DNA from: Candidatus Accumulibacter affinis
Lineage (GTDB): Bacteria; Pseudomonadota; Gammaproteobacteria; Burkholderiales; Rhodocyclaceae
Direction of reading: 5' to 3'
Assembly: GCA_016713625.1 (NCBI GenBank)
Contig: JADJOT010000007.1
Coordinates: 124,001-188,000, forward strand
DNA length: 64,000 nucleotides
The notes under the pieces are model-generated. The model was not told the DNA's origin. It searched no databases and saw only the letters and a program-made list of their open reading frames with translations. Below are positions 25,224-34,232 of the stretch, piece after piece (within the stretch, counting starts at the first letter, position 1; the number at the start of each line of letters is the position of its first letter). The position numbers and the translations under genes are program-made.

Positions 25224-28200
25224 ATGAGAGAGTCAGGATCACTGCACCAACAGCTGCTCGAATACAACGCAATCCTCGACCATTCGGGGATGGCTGTGGT
25301 GTGTACCCGCAATCGCCGCGTCTACCGCTGCAATCGGCGTGCCGAGGAGTTGTTTGGCTGGCCCGCAGGAGGACTGCTGGGCGAGGCCGACCGGGTCTTC
25401 TATCCCGACAGTGAGGCCGGCGAAGGTCTGCGTCGGAAAGCACGTGCGCAGCTCGCCGGCAGGCAGGGTGTGGATCTCGAAACCCAACTGGTACGCCGGG
25501 ACGGCAGCACCTTTGGCGCACATTTGATCGCACGTGCGATTGACCCGGCCGCGCCGCGACTGGGAACGGTGTGGATCGTTCGTGATGTCACGCAGGATGT
25601 TCTTGACCGCGAAACCACCGCGCGTCTGCTGCGTGAGCAGCAACTCATTTTCGAGAATGCAGAGACCGGCATCGTGATTCTGCGCCGCCGCATCATCCAG
25701 CGCTGCAATCGTCGCCTGACCGAGATCCTCGGTTACGCGACCGACGAATTGATTGGCCAATCGACTCGCATCTACTACCCGAGTGAGGAGGCCTGGCTGG
25801 AAACCGGCCGAAAAGCCTACGCGGCGATTGCCGAGACTGGAATCTACCACGGCGATACGGTCTTTCATCGACGCGATGGCACACCGCTCTGGTGTCACAT
25901 TACCGGCAGCATGATCAACCCGGCGGACCCTGACGAAGGACATATCTGGCTGTATGAGGATGTCACCGAAAAGCGCCGGGCAAGCCGCGCCATGGACGCT
26001 CTGCTGCGAGAACAAAGCCTGATTTTCGAGCGCGCCCCGCTGGGCATCGCTTTCATGCGCAATCGTATCATCGAGCGCTGCAATCCAGGTTTCGAGAGAA
26101 TTTTTGGCTACTTGCCAGGGCAGCTGATCGGCCAGTCGACGCGCGTCTGTTTCACCAGCGAGGAAGACTGGCGCGAAGCCGGAGCACACGCGCAAGCGGT
26201 GATCGACGAGTTCGGAACCTTCAGCAGCGAGCGGCAGTACTGCAAGGCCGATGGCACGATCATCTGGTGTCAGATTACCGGCAGCCTGCTCAACCCCGCC
26301 GATCCGGACGAAGGCCTGGTCTGGCTGTTTCAGGACGTCAGCGCGCGGCGAACTGCCGAAGAGGCGCTGGTGGAGAGCCTCTGGGAACAGCAGTTGATCT
26401 TTGACAACGCGATGATTGGCATTTCCTACCAGCGAGAACGCACCATCCTGCGCTGCAATTGTCGCTTCGAGGAGATTTTCGGTTATCCGGCGGGTGGCCT
26501 GGCCGGCCAGTCGAGCCGGCTTCTTTTTGCCAGTCAGCAGGCGTGGGACGAGGCGCGCCGTCAGATTGAGGAGGCTGCCGCCGTGTCGGACACCTTCGAT
26601 GGTGAATTCCTCTACGCCAAGCGTGACGGTACGCCGATCCGGGTGCGGGTCATCGGCCGCACCATTGGCGTCAACGGCGAAGACCAGATGTGGATCTGGA
26701 CCTGCGAGGATGTGACCGGGCAGCGCGCCGCAGAGCAAGCGCTGCGGCAAAGTCATAGCGAACTCGAACAACGCGTCGCGGACCGTACCCAGGAGCTGAC
26801 GCAACAACTGCATTTCATGCGGCAACTGGTGGAGGCGATTCCCGGCCCGGTCTTTTACAAGGACCGCGAGGGACGTTATCTCGGCTGTAATCAGGCTTTT
26901 CTCGATTTGCTGGGCAGGGTACGCAGCGAGGTGATCGGCGCTACGGTCTACGACCTGGCTCCGCGCGATCTGGCCCATCGGTACACGGCTGCCGACGACG
27001 AGCTGCTGCAGCGTTCGGGTTCGCAGGTGTACGAATCAATCGTCCGGCGCGCTGACGGCAGCTACCGCGATGTCGTCTTTCACAAGGCCGCCTATGGCCA
27101 GCCGGGCGAGCACGGCGGTGGTCTGGTCGGCGTAATGCTCGATATCACCGATCGAAAGCGCATGGAGGTGCGCCTGCAGCAGGCGGCGACGGTCTTCGAC
27201 AGCAGCGCCGAGGGCATTACCATCACCGCGCCCGACGGCCGCATCATTGCCGTGAACCGTGCGTTCACCGAGATTACCGGTTACCGCGAGGATGAGGTGA
27301 TCGGGTGCAATCCGCGAATCCTGCAGTCGGGATTGCAGGATGCGGCTTTCTATCGGGAGATGTGGCAGTCTCTGGCCGCTTGTGGGCGCTGGCAGGGAGA
27401 GCTCTGGAACCGTCGCAAGAACGGCCAGGTCTTTGTCGAATCGCTGACGATCAGCGCGGTCAAGGACAAGGATGGTCAGCTTACGCACTATGTGGGCGTT
27501 TTTTCCGACACCACCGAACTGCGCAGGGCGCACGATCAGCTGGATCACCAGGCGCACCACGATCCACTGACCGGTTTACCCAACCGTCTGTTGCTTGGCG
27601 ACCGTTTGTACAAGGCTTTGCAGCGTGCTCACCGCGACGCGGCCGGAGTGGCCGTCCTGTTTATCGATCTCGATCGCTTCAAGAACATCAACGATACCCT
27701 CGGCCACCAGGTCGGTGATCGCGTTCTCTGCGAGGTGGCGCGTCGCCTTGGCCGGCTGATGCGTGAATCGGACACGGTTGGCCGACTTGGCGGCGACGAG
27801 TTTCTGATTGTCATCGAGGACATCGCCGAGCCGACCGTCGCCTCGCACATTGCGGAGAAGATCCTCACCGCCCTGCAGGATTCTCCGGTGACTGTGGAAC
27901 AGGAGTTTTTCGTCAGCGCCAGCATCGGCATCAGCCTCTTTCCCCAGGATGGCGCTGACGCCGAAACGCTGATGAAGAATGCCGATGTCGCCATGTACCG
28001 GGCCAAGGAACGCGGTCGCAATGCGTATGAGTTCTTTACCGAGGACCTCACCCAGTCCTCGCTGGCGCGTCTGCAAATGGAAACCGACCTGCGCCGCGCC
28101 ATCGAGCGCGACGAATTGCGGGTCTATCTGCAACCGCAGTTTTCCCTGGCAACGGGTAAAGTTCTCGGCGCCGAGGCGCTGGTACGCTGGCTGCACGCCG

Positions 28201-28832
28201 AACGAGGACTGGTGATGCCGGGCGAGTTCATCAAACTGGCCGAGGAATCAGGATTGATTGTCCCGATCGGCGAATGGGTGCAACACGCCGCTGCTTGCCG
28301 GTGGAGCGCGTGGGTCGCGGCGGGTTACCAGCCGGGGGTGTTGTCGGTCAACGTCTCCGGCGTTGAATTTGCACGTGGTCGGATTCAGGAGACGGCGCGC
28401 AAGACGCTCGCGGCGTCACAACTACCGGCGCAGTTCCTCGAACTGGAAATTACCGAAAGCGCCATCATGAGCCACGCCGAAAACAGCGCCCAGGTTCTGG
28501 AGAATCTGCGGGCCATGGGTCTCAACCTGGTGATCGACGATTTCGGCACCGGTTACTCGTCACTGGCTTACCTGAAACGTCTGCCCCTAAACAAGCTTAA
28601 GGTCGATCAGGGTTTCGTGCGCGGGCTGCCAGATGACACCGAAGACTGCGCCATCGTGCGGGCAGTGATCGCCTTGGCCCACAGTCTGCAACTGACGGTG
28701 ATTGCCGAGGGCGTCGAGAGTGAGGCGCAACGTGATTTCCTGACCCGCGCCGGCTGCGATGAAATGCAGGGTTACCTGCATGGGCGGCCGATGCCCTTTG
28801 ACGAATACGAAAGGCGCTTCTTCAATGCTTGA
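25224..28832 (+). CDS. Six-PAS diguanylate cyclase/phosphodiesterase (PAS-GGDEF-EAL)
   Basis: A start at 25224 gives 1,202 residues. The open frame before it overlaps the nucleotidase gene. Six PAS modules of ~115-125 residues come first. The first four are clear tandem repeats with a shared RCN cysteine (VYRCNRR, IQRCNRR, IERCNPG, ILRCNCR) and repeated phrases such as INPADPDEG. A GGDEF domain follows (GRLGGDEFL near residue 855) with an intact inhibitory I-site RESD five residues upstream. The EAL domain has EALVRW near 983, ITESAIM and IDDFGTGYSSL. Both catalytic domains look competent, so it may make and degrade c-di-GMP. No transmembrane segment is seen, so sensing is probably cytoplasmic. 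It overlaps the acyltransferase gene by 8 bases. Confidence 0.92.
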   Translation: MRESGSLHQQLLEYNAILDHSGMAVVCTRNRRVYRCNRRAEELFGWPAGGLLGEADRVFYPDSEAGEGLRRKARAQLAGRQGVDLETQLVRRDGSTFGAHLIARAIDPAAPRLGTVWIVRDVTQDVLDRETTARLLREQQLIFENAETGIVILRRRIIQRCNRRLTEILGYATDELIGQSTRIYYPSEEAWLETGRKAYAAIAETGIYHGDTVFHRRDGTPLWCHITGSMINPADPDEGHIWLYEDVTEKRRASRAMDALLREQSLIFERAPLGIAFMRNRIIERCNPGFERIFGYLPGQLIGQSTRVCFTSEEDWREAGAHAQAVIDEFGTFSSERQYCKADGTIIWCQITGSLLNPADPDEGLVWLFQDVSARRTAEEALVESLWEQQLIFDNAMIGISYQRERTILRCNCRFEEIFGYPAGGLAGQSSRLLFASQQAWDEARRQIEEAAAVSDTFDGEFLYAKRDGTPIRVRVIGRTIGVNGEDQMWIWTCEDVTGQRAAEQALRQSHSELEQRVADRTQELTQQLHFMRQLVEAIPGPVFYKDREGRYLGCNQAFLDLLGRVRSEVIGATVYDLAPRDLAHRYTAADDELLQRSGSQVYESIVRRADGSYRDVVFHKAAYGQPGEHGGGLVGVMLDITDRKRMEVRLQQAATVFDSSAEGITITAPDGRIIAVNRAFTEITGYREDEVIGCNPRILQSGLQDAAFYREMWQSLAACGRWQGELWNRRKNGQVFVESLTISAVKDKDGQLTHYVGVFSDTTELRRAHDQLDHQAHHDPLTGLPNRLLLGDRLYKALQRAHRDAAGVAVLFIDLDRFKNINDTLGHQVGDRVLCEVARRLGRLMRESDTVGRLGGDEFLIVIEDIAEPTVASHIAEKILTALQDSPVTVEQEFFVSASIGISLFPQDGADAETLMKNADVAMYRAKERGRNAYEFFTEDLTQSSLARLQMETDLRRAIERDELRVYLQPQFSLATGKVLGAEALVRWLHAERGLVMPGEFIKLAEESGLIVPIGEWVQHAAACRWSAWVAAGYQPGVLSVNVSGVEFARGRIQETARKTLAASQLPAQFLELEITESAIMSHAENSAQVLENLRAMGLNLVIDDFGTGYSSLAYLKRLPLNKLKVDQGFVRGLPDDTEDCAIVRAVIALAHSLQLTVIAEGVESEAQRDFLTRAGCDEMQGYLHGRPMPFDEYERRFFNA

Positions 28833-29922
28833 ACCGCGCAGGCCGGATGCTCATCGGCGGTTGGCCTTTATCGACGCGTTGAAGGCGCTTGCCTTTCAAT
28901 TGATCGTCCTGCATCACCTGGCCTTTTACGGGCCGATGTCTGACCAGGCCTACGTGCTGGCGCCGACCCTGATCAGCTGGTTGAGCCGGGACGCGCGTAT
29001 GGCGGTACAGGCTTTTCTGGTAATCGGCGGCTTCCTCGCAGCTCGTAGTCTCGCACCCAGGGGCGCGCTGCTGTCGACGCAGCCGCTGCTGCTGCTGCAG
29101 AAACGCTATCTGAAACTCGTTATCCCCTATTTCGCTGCCCTACTGATCGCCGTGGCCTGTGCTGCCATCGCGCGCGAGTTGATGGTCCATGATTCGCTTC
29201 CCGGCTGGCCGACGATGCCGCAAATCGTCGCGCACGCGCTGTTGCTGCAAAGCATCCTGGGTTACGAAGGCCTATCGGCAGGGGTCTGGTATGTGGCCAT
29301 CGACTTCCAGCTGTTCACGCTCCTGGTCGGGCTGTTGTGGCTGGCGCGTGGTCTCGGTCGCGGTGGCGCCGGAGTACCGGTCTTCAGTGCCTTGTTGGTA
29401 GTCATGCTGGCGTTGGCGTCGCTCTACTACTTCAACCGCGACGGCGATTGGGACGCCTGGGGCGTTTACTTCTTTGCCGCTTACGCGCTCGGCACAGGGA
29501 CCTACTGGGCCACCCAGCAGAAGCAGGTGCTGGTCTGGCTGCTCCCGATGTTTGTGTTGGTGATCATCGGCCTACTGCTTGATTATCGTCCGCGTATTGC
29601 CGTGGCCTTGCTGGTTGCGGCGCTGCTGGCCCTGGCGAGCCGCTACCGATTTCTTGATCGCTGGCCGCAGTCGCGCCTGATTGCCTACCTCGGACAGATC
29701 TCCTACGCAGTCTTTTTGATTCACTTTCCGATCTGCCTGTTGATCAGCGGTCTCTTCGTCCGCTTCGCCGCGCACGATCCCTGGGTGAATCTGGCCGGCA
29801 TGTTCATCGCCTGGCTGGCGAGCCTGGCCGCCGGCGCGCTGTTCTACCGTTTTGTCGAACACCCCGCGCAAAGCGGCTTGCTGCGCGTACGTTCGACCCC
29901 TGGCTTCAGGCAGATCCCTTGA
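28825..29922 (+). CDS. Acyltransferase 3 family membrane protein
   Basis: A start at 28825 gives 365 residues and ~10 transmembrane helices. The N-terminal IDALKALAFQLIVLHHLAFY resembles the R/x-x-x-x-x-V/H-H motif of OatA/OafA-like acyltransferases, and the C-terminal ISYAVFLIHFPICLL plus FVEHP is typical. These enzymes move acyl groups onto exopolysaccharide, lipopolysaccharide or peptidoglycan at the inner membrane; the substrate here is unknown. Its start overlaps the GGDEF-EAL gene, so the two are translationally coupled. This suggests c-di-GMP-linked surface polysaccharide modification (inference). The 3' end overlaps the convergent hemB by 17 bases. Confidence 0.85.
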   Translation: MLEPRRPDAHRRLAFIDALKALAFQLIVLHHLAFYGPMSDQAYVLAPTLISWLSRDARMAVQAFLVIGGFLAARSLAPRGALLSTQPLLLLQKRYLKLVIPYFAALLIAVACAAIARELMVHDSLPGWPTMPQIVAHALLLQSILGYEGLSAGVWYVAIDFQLFTLLVGLLWLARGLGRGGAGVPVFSALLVVMLALASLYYFNRDGDWDAWGVYFFAAYALGTGTYWATQQKQVLVWLLPMFVLVIIGLLLDYRPRIAVALLVAALLALASRYRFLDRWPQSRLIAYLGQISYAVFLIHFPICLLISGLFVRFAAHDPWVNLAGMFIAWLASLAAGALFYRFVEHPAQSGLLRVRSTPGFRQIP

Positions 29923-30922
29923 GCCAGGCTGCTGCCGACAGCGCGAAGTAAGTCAGAATACCGTCAGCACCTGCCCGTTTGCAGGCCAGCAGACTCTCGA
30001 GGACACAAGCCTCCTCGTCCAACCAGCCATTCTGTGCGGCGGCCTTGAGCATTGCATACTCGCCGCTGACTTGATAGACGTAGGTTGGCACCCGGAACTC
30101 TTCCTTCACCCGTCGGACAATGTCGAGGTAAGGCAGGCCCGGTTTGACCATCACCATGTCAGCACCTTCGGCAAGGTCGAGGGCCACCTCACGCAGCGCT
30201 TCGTCACCGTTCGCCGGGTCCATCTGATAGCTGTACTTGTTGCCTTTGCCGAGGTTAGCCGTCGAACCGACGGCATCGCGGAAGGGACCGTAGAAGCTCG
30301 ACGCGTACTTCGCCGAGTAGGCCAGGATGCGCGTGTGAATCTGTCGGGCGCCGTCCAGCTCGCGACGAATGCGGGCCACGCGACCATCCATCATGTCGGA
30401 AGGTGCAACGATGTCGGCACCGGCCTGTGCATGCACCAGTGCTTGCCTGGCGAGGACTTCGAGGGTCTCGTCGTTCAGCACATAGGCGCGTGGATCATCC
30501 GCGTCGACCAGCCCGTCCTGCCCATGGCTGGTGTAGGGATCGAGGGCGACGTCGGTGATCACTCCGAGGTCCGGGAACTCCCGCTTCAGTGCCGCGATCA
30601 CCCGCGGGACCAGGCCTTCGGGGTTGCAGGCTTCGCCGGCATCCGCGGTCTTGCCGGCAGCGTCGATCACCGGAAATAGCGCCAAGGCTGGAATACCCAG
30701 GGCAAGCGCCTGCTCGGCCGTGGCCATTAGCTGATCCAGGCTGCGCCGTTCAACGCCGGGCATCGACGCTATCTGCTCTACGCGTTTGACGCCATCCAGC
30801 ACGAACACCGGGAGAATAAGGTCGTCGCTGGTCAACCGCGATTCACGCATCAGGCGGCGCGAGAAATCGTCTCGGCGCATGCGTCGCATGCGTGAAGCCG
30901 GGAAGTTTGCTTGGTAGCTCAT
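29906..30922 (-). CDS. hemB: Delta-aminolevulinic acid dehydratase (porphobilinogen synthase)
   Basis: A start at 30922 gives 338 residues. It condenses two 5-aminolevulinate molecules to porphobilinogen in heme synthesis. The two active-site lysines lie in YSAKYASSFYGPFR and MVKPGLPYLD. The metal site reads DVALDPYTSHGQDG, with Asp/Ala in place of the three zinc cysteines. This marks a magnesium-type, Pseudomonas-like enzyme. Heme demand is high here given cytochrome c4, NirN and the lipoprotein cytochrome. The upstream ATG at 30937 is an alternative start. Confidence 0.95.
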   Translation of the reverse strand: MSYQANFPASRMRRMRRDDFSRRLMRESRLTSDDLILPVFVLDGVKRVEQIASMPGVERRSLDQLMATAEQALALGIPALALFPVIDAAGKTADAGEACNPEGLVPRVIAALKREFPDLGVITDVALDPYTSHGQDGLVDADDPRAYVLNDETLEVLARQALVHAQAGADIVAPSDMMDGRVARIRRELDGARQIHTRILAYSAKYASSFYGPFRDAVGSTANLGKGNKYSYQMDPANGDEALREVALDLAEGADMVMVKPGLPYLDIVRRVKEEFRVPTYVYQVSGEYAMLKAAAQNGWLDEEACVLESLLACKRAGADGILTYFALSAAAWLKGSA

Positions 30923-31077
30923 GGAATTCGTCAACATCAGATAAATACAATTGATAACAAAAAAACTTCCTTGTCGGGGAACTGGCGGCAAGAAACCGGT
31001 TCTTAGTCCTTAGATGGCCACGCTATCTCCCGCTTCACCTCCCTGAGCGGGCGCCTTATCCCCTTAAGGCATCCTTG

Positions 31078-31110
31078 CCCCCGGCCCCCCCTTTGCCGGG
31101 GGTTCTTTTT
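31078..31110 (+). terminator. Strong hairpin followed by T run (reads rightward)
   Basis: CCCCCGGC (31078-31085) pairs with GCCGGGGG (31095-31102) and is followed by TTCTTTTTT. The orientation suits plus-strand transcripts, yet both flanking genes (hemB, engB) are on the minus strand. It may stop antisense readthrough or be bidirectional. A weaker hairpin, GCCTTA/TAAGGC, lies at 31053-31070. Confidence 0.5.
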
Positions 31111-31812
31111 TCAGCTCTTGCCCGCACTTCTGGCTTCCCAGCCCATGGCGCCGCGCTTCTTCGTGCGGGCTGTCCGCTCGGTGGCGAGACCGGTCGGCGG
31201 GGGCGCCTCTGGTTTGAGTTCCAAGCCAAGCCAGCCGCCAAGAACGCCTTCTGCTTGACGGATACCGGATTTCTTCAGACTCGAAAAAAGCTGTACGGTG
31301 CAGTTGCTGCCAATCTCGGTCAGTACCCTTTGCACCTCGCGCAACGCCACTACTTGTTCCTGGCGAGTCAGCTTGTCGGCCTTGGACAAGAGTACGTGAA
31401 TCGGCTTGCCGGTCGCCGCGAACCAGCCCAGCATCTGCAGGTCGAGTTCGGTGAGCGGGTGGCGGCTATCCATGATCAGCACCAGACCACACAGCGCTTC
31501 GCGGTGTCGCAGATACGGAGCGAGCAAGCCCTCCCATTGCGAACGAATTTCCTCCGGCGCCTTGGCAAAGCCATAGCCTGGAAGATCAACGAAGTACTTG
31601 CCGTCTTCGAGGCGGAAGTAGTTCAGATGCTGGGTTCGCCCCGGCGTCTTGGAGACAAAAGCCAGGCGTGTGTGATTGGCCAGAGTGTTGATCGCCGACG
31701 ATTTGCCGGAGTTCGAACGTCCGGCGAAAGCGACTTCGCATTGCGAGTCGCCGGGCAGATCACGCAAATGAGCAACGGTCGTGTGAAAAACCGCCTTCTG
31801 GAAGAGAGGCAT
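31111..31812 (-). CDS. engB: Ribosome biogenesis GTP-binding protein EngB/YihA/YsxC
   Basis: This 233-residue TRAFAC-class GTPase is needed for large-subunit assembly and cell division. It has G1 GRSNSGKSS, G2 region KTPGRTQHLNYF, G3 DLPGYGFA and G4 LLSKADKL. The C-terminus adds ~25 basic, Pro/Arg-rich residues (APPPTGLATERTARTKKRG) not needed for the fold. It is divergent from the cytochrome c4 gene across 138 bases, the usual proteobacterial neighbour arrangement. Confidence 0.95.
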   Translation of the reverse strand: MPLFQKAVFHTTVAHLRDLPGDSQCEVAFAGRSNSGKSSAINTLANHTRLAFVSKTPGRTQHLNYFRLEDGKYFVDLPGYGFAKAPEEIRSQWEGLLAPYLRHREALCGLVLIMDSRHPLTELDLQMLGWFAATGKPIHVLLSKADKLTRQEQVVALREVQRVLTEIGSNCTVQLFSSLKKSGIRQAEGVLGGWLGLELKPEAPPPTGLATERTARTKKRGAMGWEARSAGKS

Positions 31813-31874
31813 GCATGCACCCAGGAAGAGTGTTCGGATGGAGAGCAGGCGGCGGTGCGCGCCCGGACAGCAAA

Positions 31875-31891
31875 CTGATATAGAATATCAG
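31875..31891. promoter_or_regulatory. 17-base perfect palindrome CTGATAT-aga-ATATCAG
   Basis: This palindrome lies between the divergent engB and cytochrome c4 genes, ~62 bases from the engB start and ~60 from the cytochrome start. The AT-rich centre (TAGAAT on the plus strand) could also serve as a -10 box. It may be an operator. No protein can be assigned by sequence alone. Confidence 0.45.
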
Positions 31892-31950
31892 CTTTCTTGC
31901 ATCGCTTCTGCGGCCTCAGATTAGTCATTGTTGTCAATGGGAGTTTGGAC

Positions 31951-32586
31951 ATGATTCGTACAACGGCACTCGCGGTTCTCCTCGCCGCCAGTTTCCCCGC
32001 CTGCGCAAGCGAACAGGCAAAAGCAAAGGTTGACCTGGCAAAAGCCAGAGAAATCGCCGAGGGGGTCTGTGTAGCCTGCCACGGCGCCGATGGGAACAGC
32101 CCGGCCGCGGCCAATCCGATCCTCGCCGGCCAGATTCCCGAGTATCTCTACAAGCAGCTGAGCAATTTCAAGGCGGTTGACGGCAAACCGGCGGTCCGCA
32201 ACAATGCGATCATGGGTGGCATGGTCGCCGCCCTGTCCGACGAAGACATGCGCAGCCTGGCCGTATATTTCTCGCAGCAGCAGGTGAAGCCTTCGGTCGC
32301 CAAGGAAGAAAAGCTGTTGGTCGAGGGCAAGACGCTGTGGCGCCAGGGCGATTTCGCCAACGGCCTGCCGGCTTGCGCGGGTTGCCACGGCCCGGCCGGT
32401 GCCGGTCTGCCCGCGCAGTATCCGCGGCTCGCTGGGCAGTACGCAGAATATACGGCCAATCAGTTGAAAACCTTCAGAAGCCACGAGCGGGCCAACGATT
32501 CGGAAAAGGTGATGCGCATGATTGCCGGCAAGCTTTCCGACCATCAGATCGACGCTCTTGCCGAGTACGCCGCTGGCCTGCGTTAG
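31951..32586 (+). CDS. Diheme cytochrome c4-type protein
   Basis: A start at 31951 gives 211 residues. A signal peptide (TTALAVLLAASFPACA) is followed by two similar cytochrome c domains, each with a heme motif (CVACH and CAGCH). Candidate axial methionines lie in GGMVAAL and MRMIAGKL. Cytochrome c4 is periplasmic, often membrane-attached, and carries electrons to terminal oxidases or denitrification enzymes. Its place next to engB is conserved in many beta- and gammaproteobacteria. The codons before 31951 in the open frame lack a signal. Confidence 0.9.
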   Translation: MIRTTALAVLLAASFPACASEQAKAKVDLAKAREIAEGVCVACHGADGNSPAAANPILAGQIPEYLYKQLSNFKAVDGKPAVRNNAIMGGMVAALSDEDMRSLAVYFSQQQVKPSVAKEEKLLVEGKTLWRQGDFANGLPACAGCHGPAGAGLPAQYPRLAGQYAEYTANQLKTFRSHERANDSEKVMRMIAGKLSDHQIDALAEYAAGLR

Positions 32587-32674
32587 GCTGCACTGCAAAC
32601 GTACCACACACCCCTTGGCAAGGCGCGGCTGACGCTCTAGTATGCGCTGACTCCCTGACCAGAAAGGACGCATC

Positions 32675-33106
32675 ATGCAGACACTCAGGCAATTACTCGC
32701 CGGAAAAAGCAGACCGCTGGTGACGGTTTCGCCGGACGATCCCGTTGTTCATGCGCTGCAGGTGATGTCCGATGCCAACGTTGGTGCCGTCCTCGTGCTT
32801 GACGGGGAGCAACTCGTTGGAATCCTCTCCGAACGCGATTACGCCCGCAAGGTCATTCTTTTCGGCAAGGCGTCGAAGGATACGCCGGTGCGCGAAATCA
32901 TGTCCGACAAGGTGCTCTACGTGAGCCTCGACCGGACCGTCGACGAGTGTATGGCGATCATGACCGAAAAGCACTTCCGCCACCTGCCGGTCCTCGACGA
33001 CGACGGCAAGGTGGTCGGCGTTGTTTCCATCGGCGACGTAGTCAAGGAGACCATCTGCGCGCAGCAGTTCATTATCCAGCAGATGGAAAAGTACATCACC
33101 GGCTGA
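32675..33106 (+). CDS. CBS-domain pair protein
   Basis: This 143-residue protein consists almost entirely of two CBS motifs (VVHALQVMSDANVGAVLVL and VDECMAIMTEKHFRHLPVL, each followed by a G-x-x-S-x-x-D element). Such stand-alone pairs bind adenine nucleotides and act as energy sensors or regulators. GAAAGGACG precedes the ATG. The partner is unknown. It is 88 bases downstream of the cytochrome c4 gene on the same strand. Confidence 0.9.
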   Translation: MQTLRQLLAGKSRPLVTVSPDDPVVHALQVMSDANVGAVLVLDGEQLVGILSERDYARKVILFGKASKDTPVREIMSDKVLYVSLDRTVDECMAIMTEKHFRHLPVLDDDGKVVGVVSIGDVVKETICAQQFIIQQMEKYITG

Positions 33107-33207
33107 GAACGCCGCGCTCTTCCCGCGATGCCATGCTGCCGGCACGAGTGCCGGCAGGCGGTGCACTGGTGGCTGGCTGCGGCTGCGCGGCTCGCCTGAC
33201 GCTCTGG

Positions 33208-33849
33208 CTAGGGCAACTCGTCGAGTCCGACCATCGCCAGATGTTCGGTTTCTCCCCAGGCCTCGAGGTCCCAGCAGTCGTTGCGAGCGCTTATCCAGTT
33301 GATTCCGGCGTTCGGGATCAGGAAATCGCGGGGCCTGCTCAACGGGTTGCCGCGAACGAGGCGGTTGACGATATCGAGCACCCCGCCATGGGTGACGACC
33401 ACCACTGTTTCGCCGCGGTGATTGGTGGCGATCCGCTGCAACCCTGAACTGACGCGCTCGAACAGTTGCTGGAGGCTCTCACCGCCCGCCGGAATGACGA
33501 AGTCCGGCTCGCGCCTCTCGAACGAACGGTACTCGGCCGGGTACTTGGCGCGCGCTTCATCGTAGGTCAGTCCCTCGAAAAGTCCATAGCGTCGTTCACG
33601 GAACTCCGGGCGCAAGCTGGGGAGCAGTCGCAGAACGCTGGCGATCCGTTCGGCAGTCTGTCGGGTGCGTAGCAGGTCGCTGCTGTACAGCGCGGCCACC
33701 GCCCGACCCGCCAGCCAGCGCGCCGCGGCCTCGGCCTGTAACAGTCCAGCCGTATTCAGGCCGACGTCGATCTGTCCCTGAATGCGCTTTTCGACGTTCC
33801 AGGTGGTTTCGCCATGGCGGACGAGGCAGATGCGGGTGGTTTCTTGCAT
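33208..33849 (-). CDS. Histidine phosphatase family protein (GpmB/CobC-like)
   Basis: A start at 33849 gives 213 residues. The ~100 codons before it in the open frame have no protein-like features. The RHG motif is CLVRHGETTWNVEKR, with the second catalytic His in VVVTHGGVLD and the general acid in FRERRYGLFEG. These enzymes remove phosphate via a phospho-histidine. Candidate substrates range from phosphoglycerate to alpha-ribazole phosphate, and nothing nearby decides between them. Confidence 0.88.
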   Translation of the reverse strand: MQETTRICLVRHGETTWNVEKRIQGQIDVGLNTAGLLQAEAAARWLAGRAVAALYSSDLLRTRQTAERIASVLRLLPSLRPEFRERRYGLFEGLTYDEARAKYPAEYRSFERREPDFVIPAGGESLQQLFERVSSGLQRIATNHRGETVVVVTHGGVLDIVNRLVRGNPLSRPRDFLIPNAGINWISARNDCWDLEAWGETEHLAMVGLDELP

Positions 33850-34010
33850 GTTCTGTCGTTCAGTCGATGCGTCTCTGACCAGACGCTGGTCGCTCCGCGG
33901 GGTAAAAAATCTCGGCCGCCGGGTGCTTTCCCTCACCGGCAATTCCCTGCGCCCGGCAAACCCTTGGCCAGCCGTTTCGAGAGGGTGAAATTTTAAGTCA
34001 TTTGGCGTGC

Positions 34011-34037
34011 GAATTCCGGCCGAATTCCGGCCAATTC
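34011..34037. repeat. Short tandem repeat GAATTCCGGCC
   Basis: Two perfect 11-base units are followed by AATTC. It lies in the 383-base gap (33850-34232) between the histidine phosphatase and glpK starts. I see no gene, clear promoter or other structure in the rest of that gap apart from the glpK ribosome site at 34221-34225. Confidence 0.7.
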
Positions 34038-34232
34038 TCCCTCCCACGAGGGATCGAGAGTCGCTTGCGTCCTGGCTGACGATCGTTGCGACTGCTGGAC
34101 CTGGCTTGACTGCCTGCCGACACCTGCCTAGACTCGGCCAGGTCCCGGCCACTTCCGTTGCTGGCCTCGAGGGCAGCGCATCCGATCAGTGATGAATACC
34201 ATTGGCCGGGCGGCCAAGCCGGAGGAAACGCC

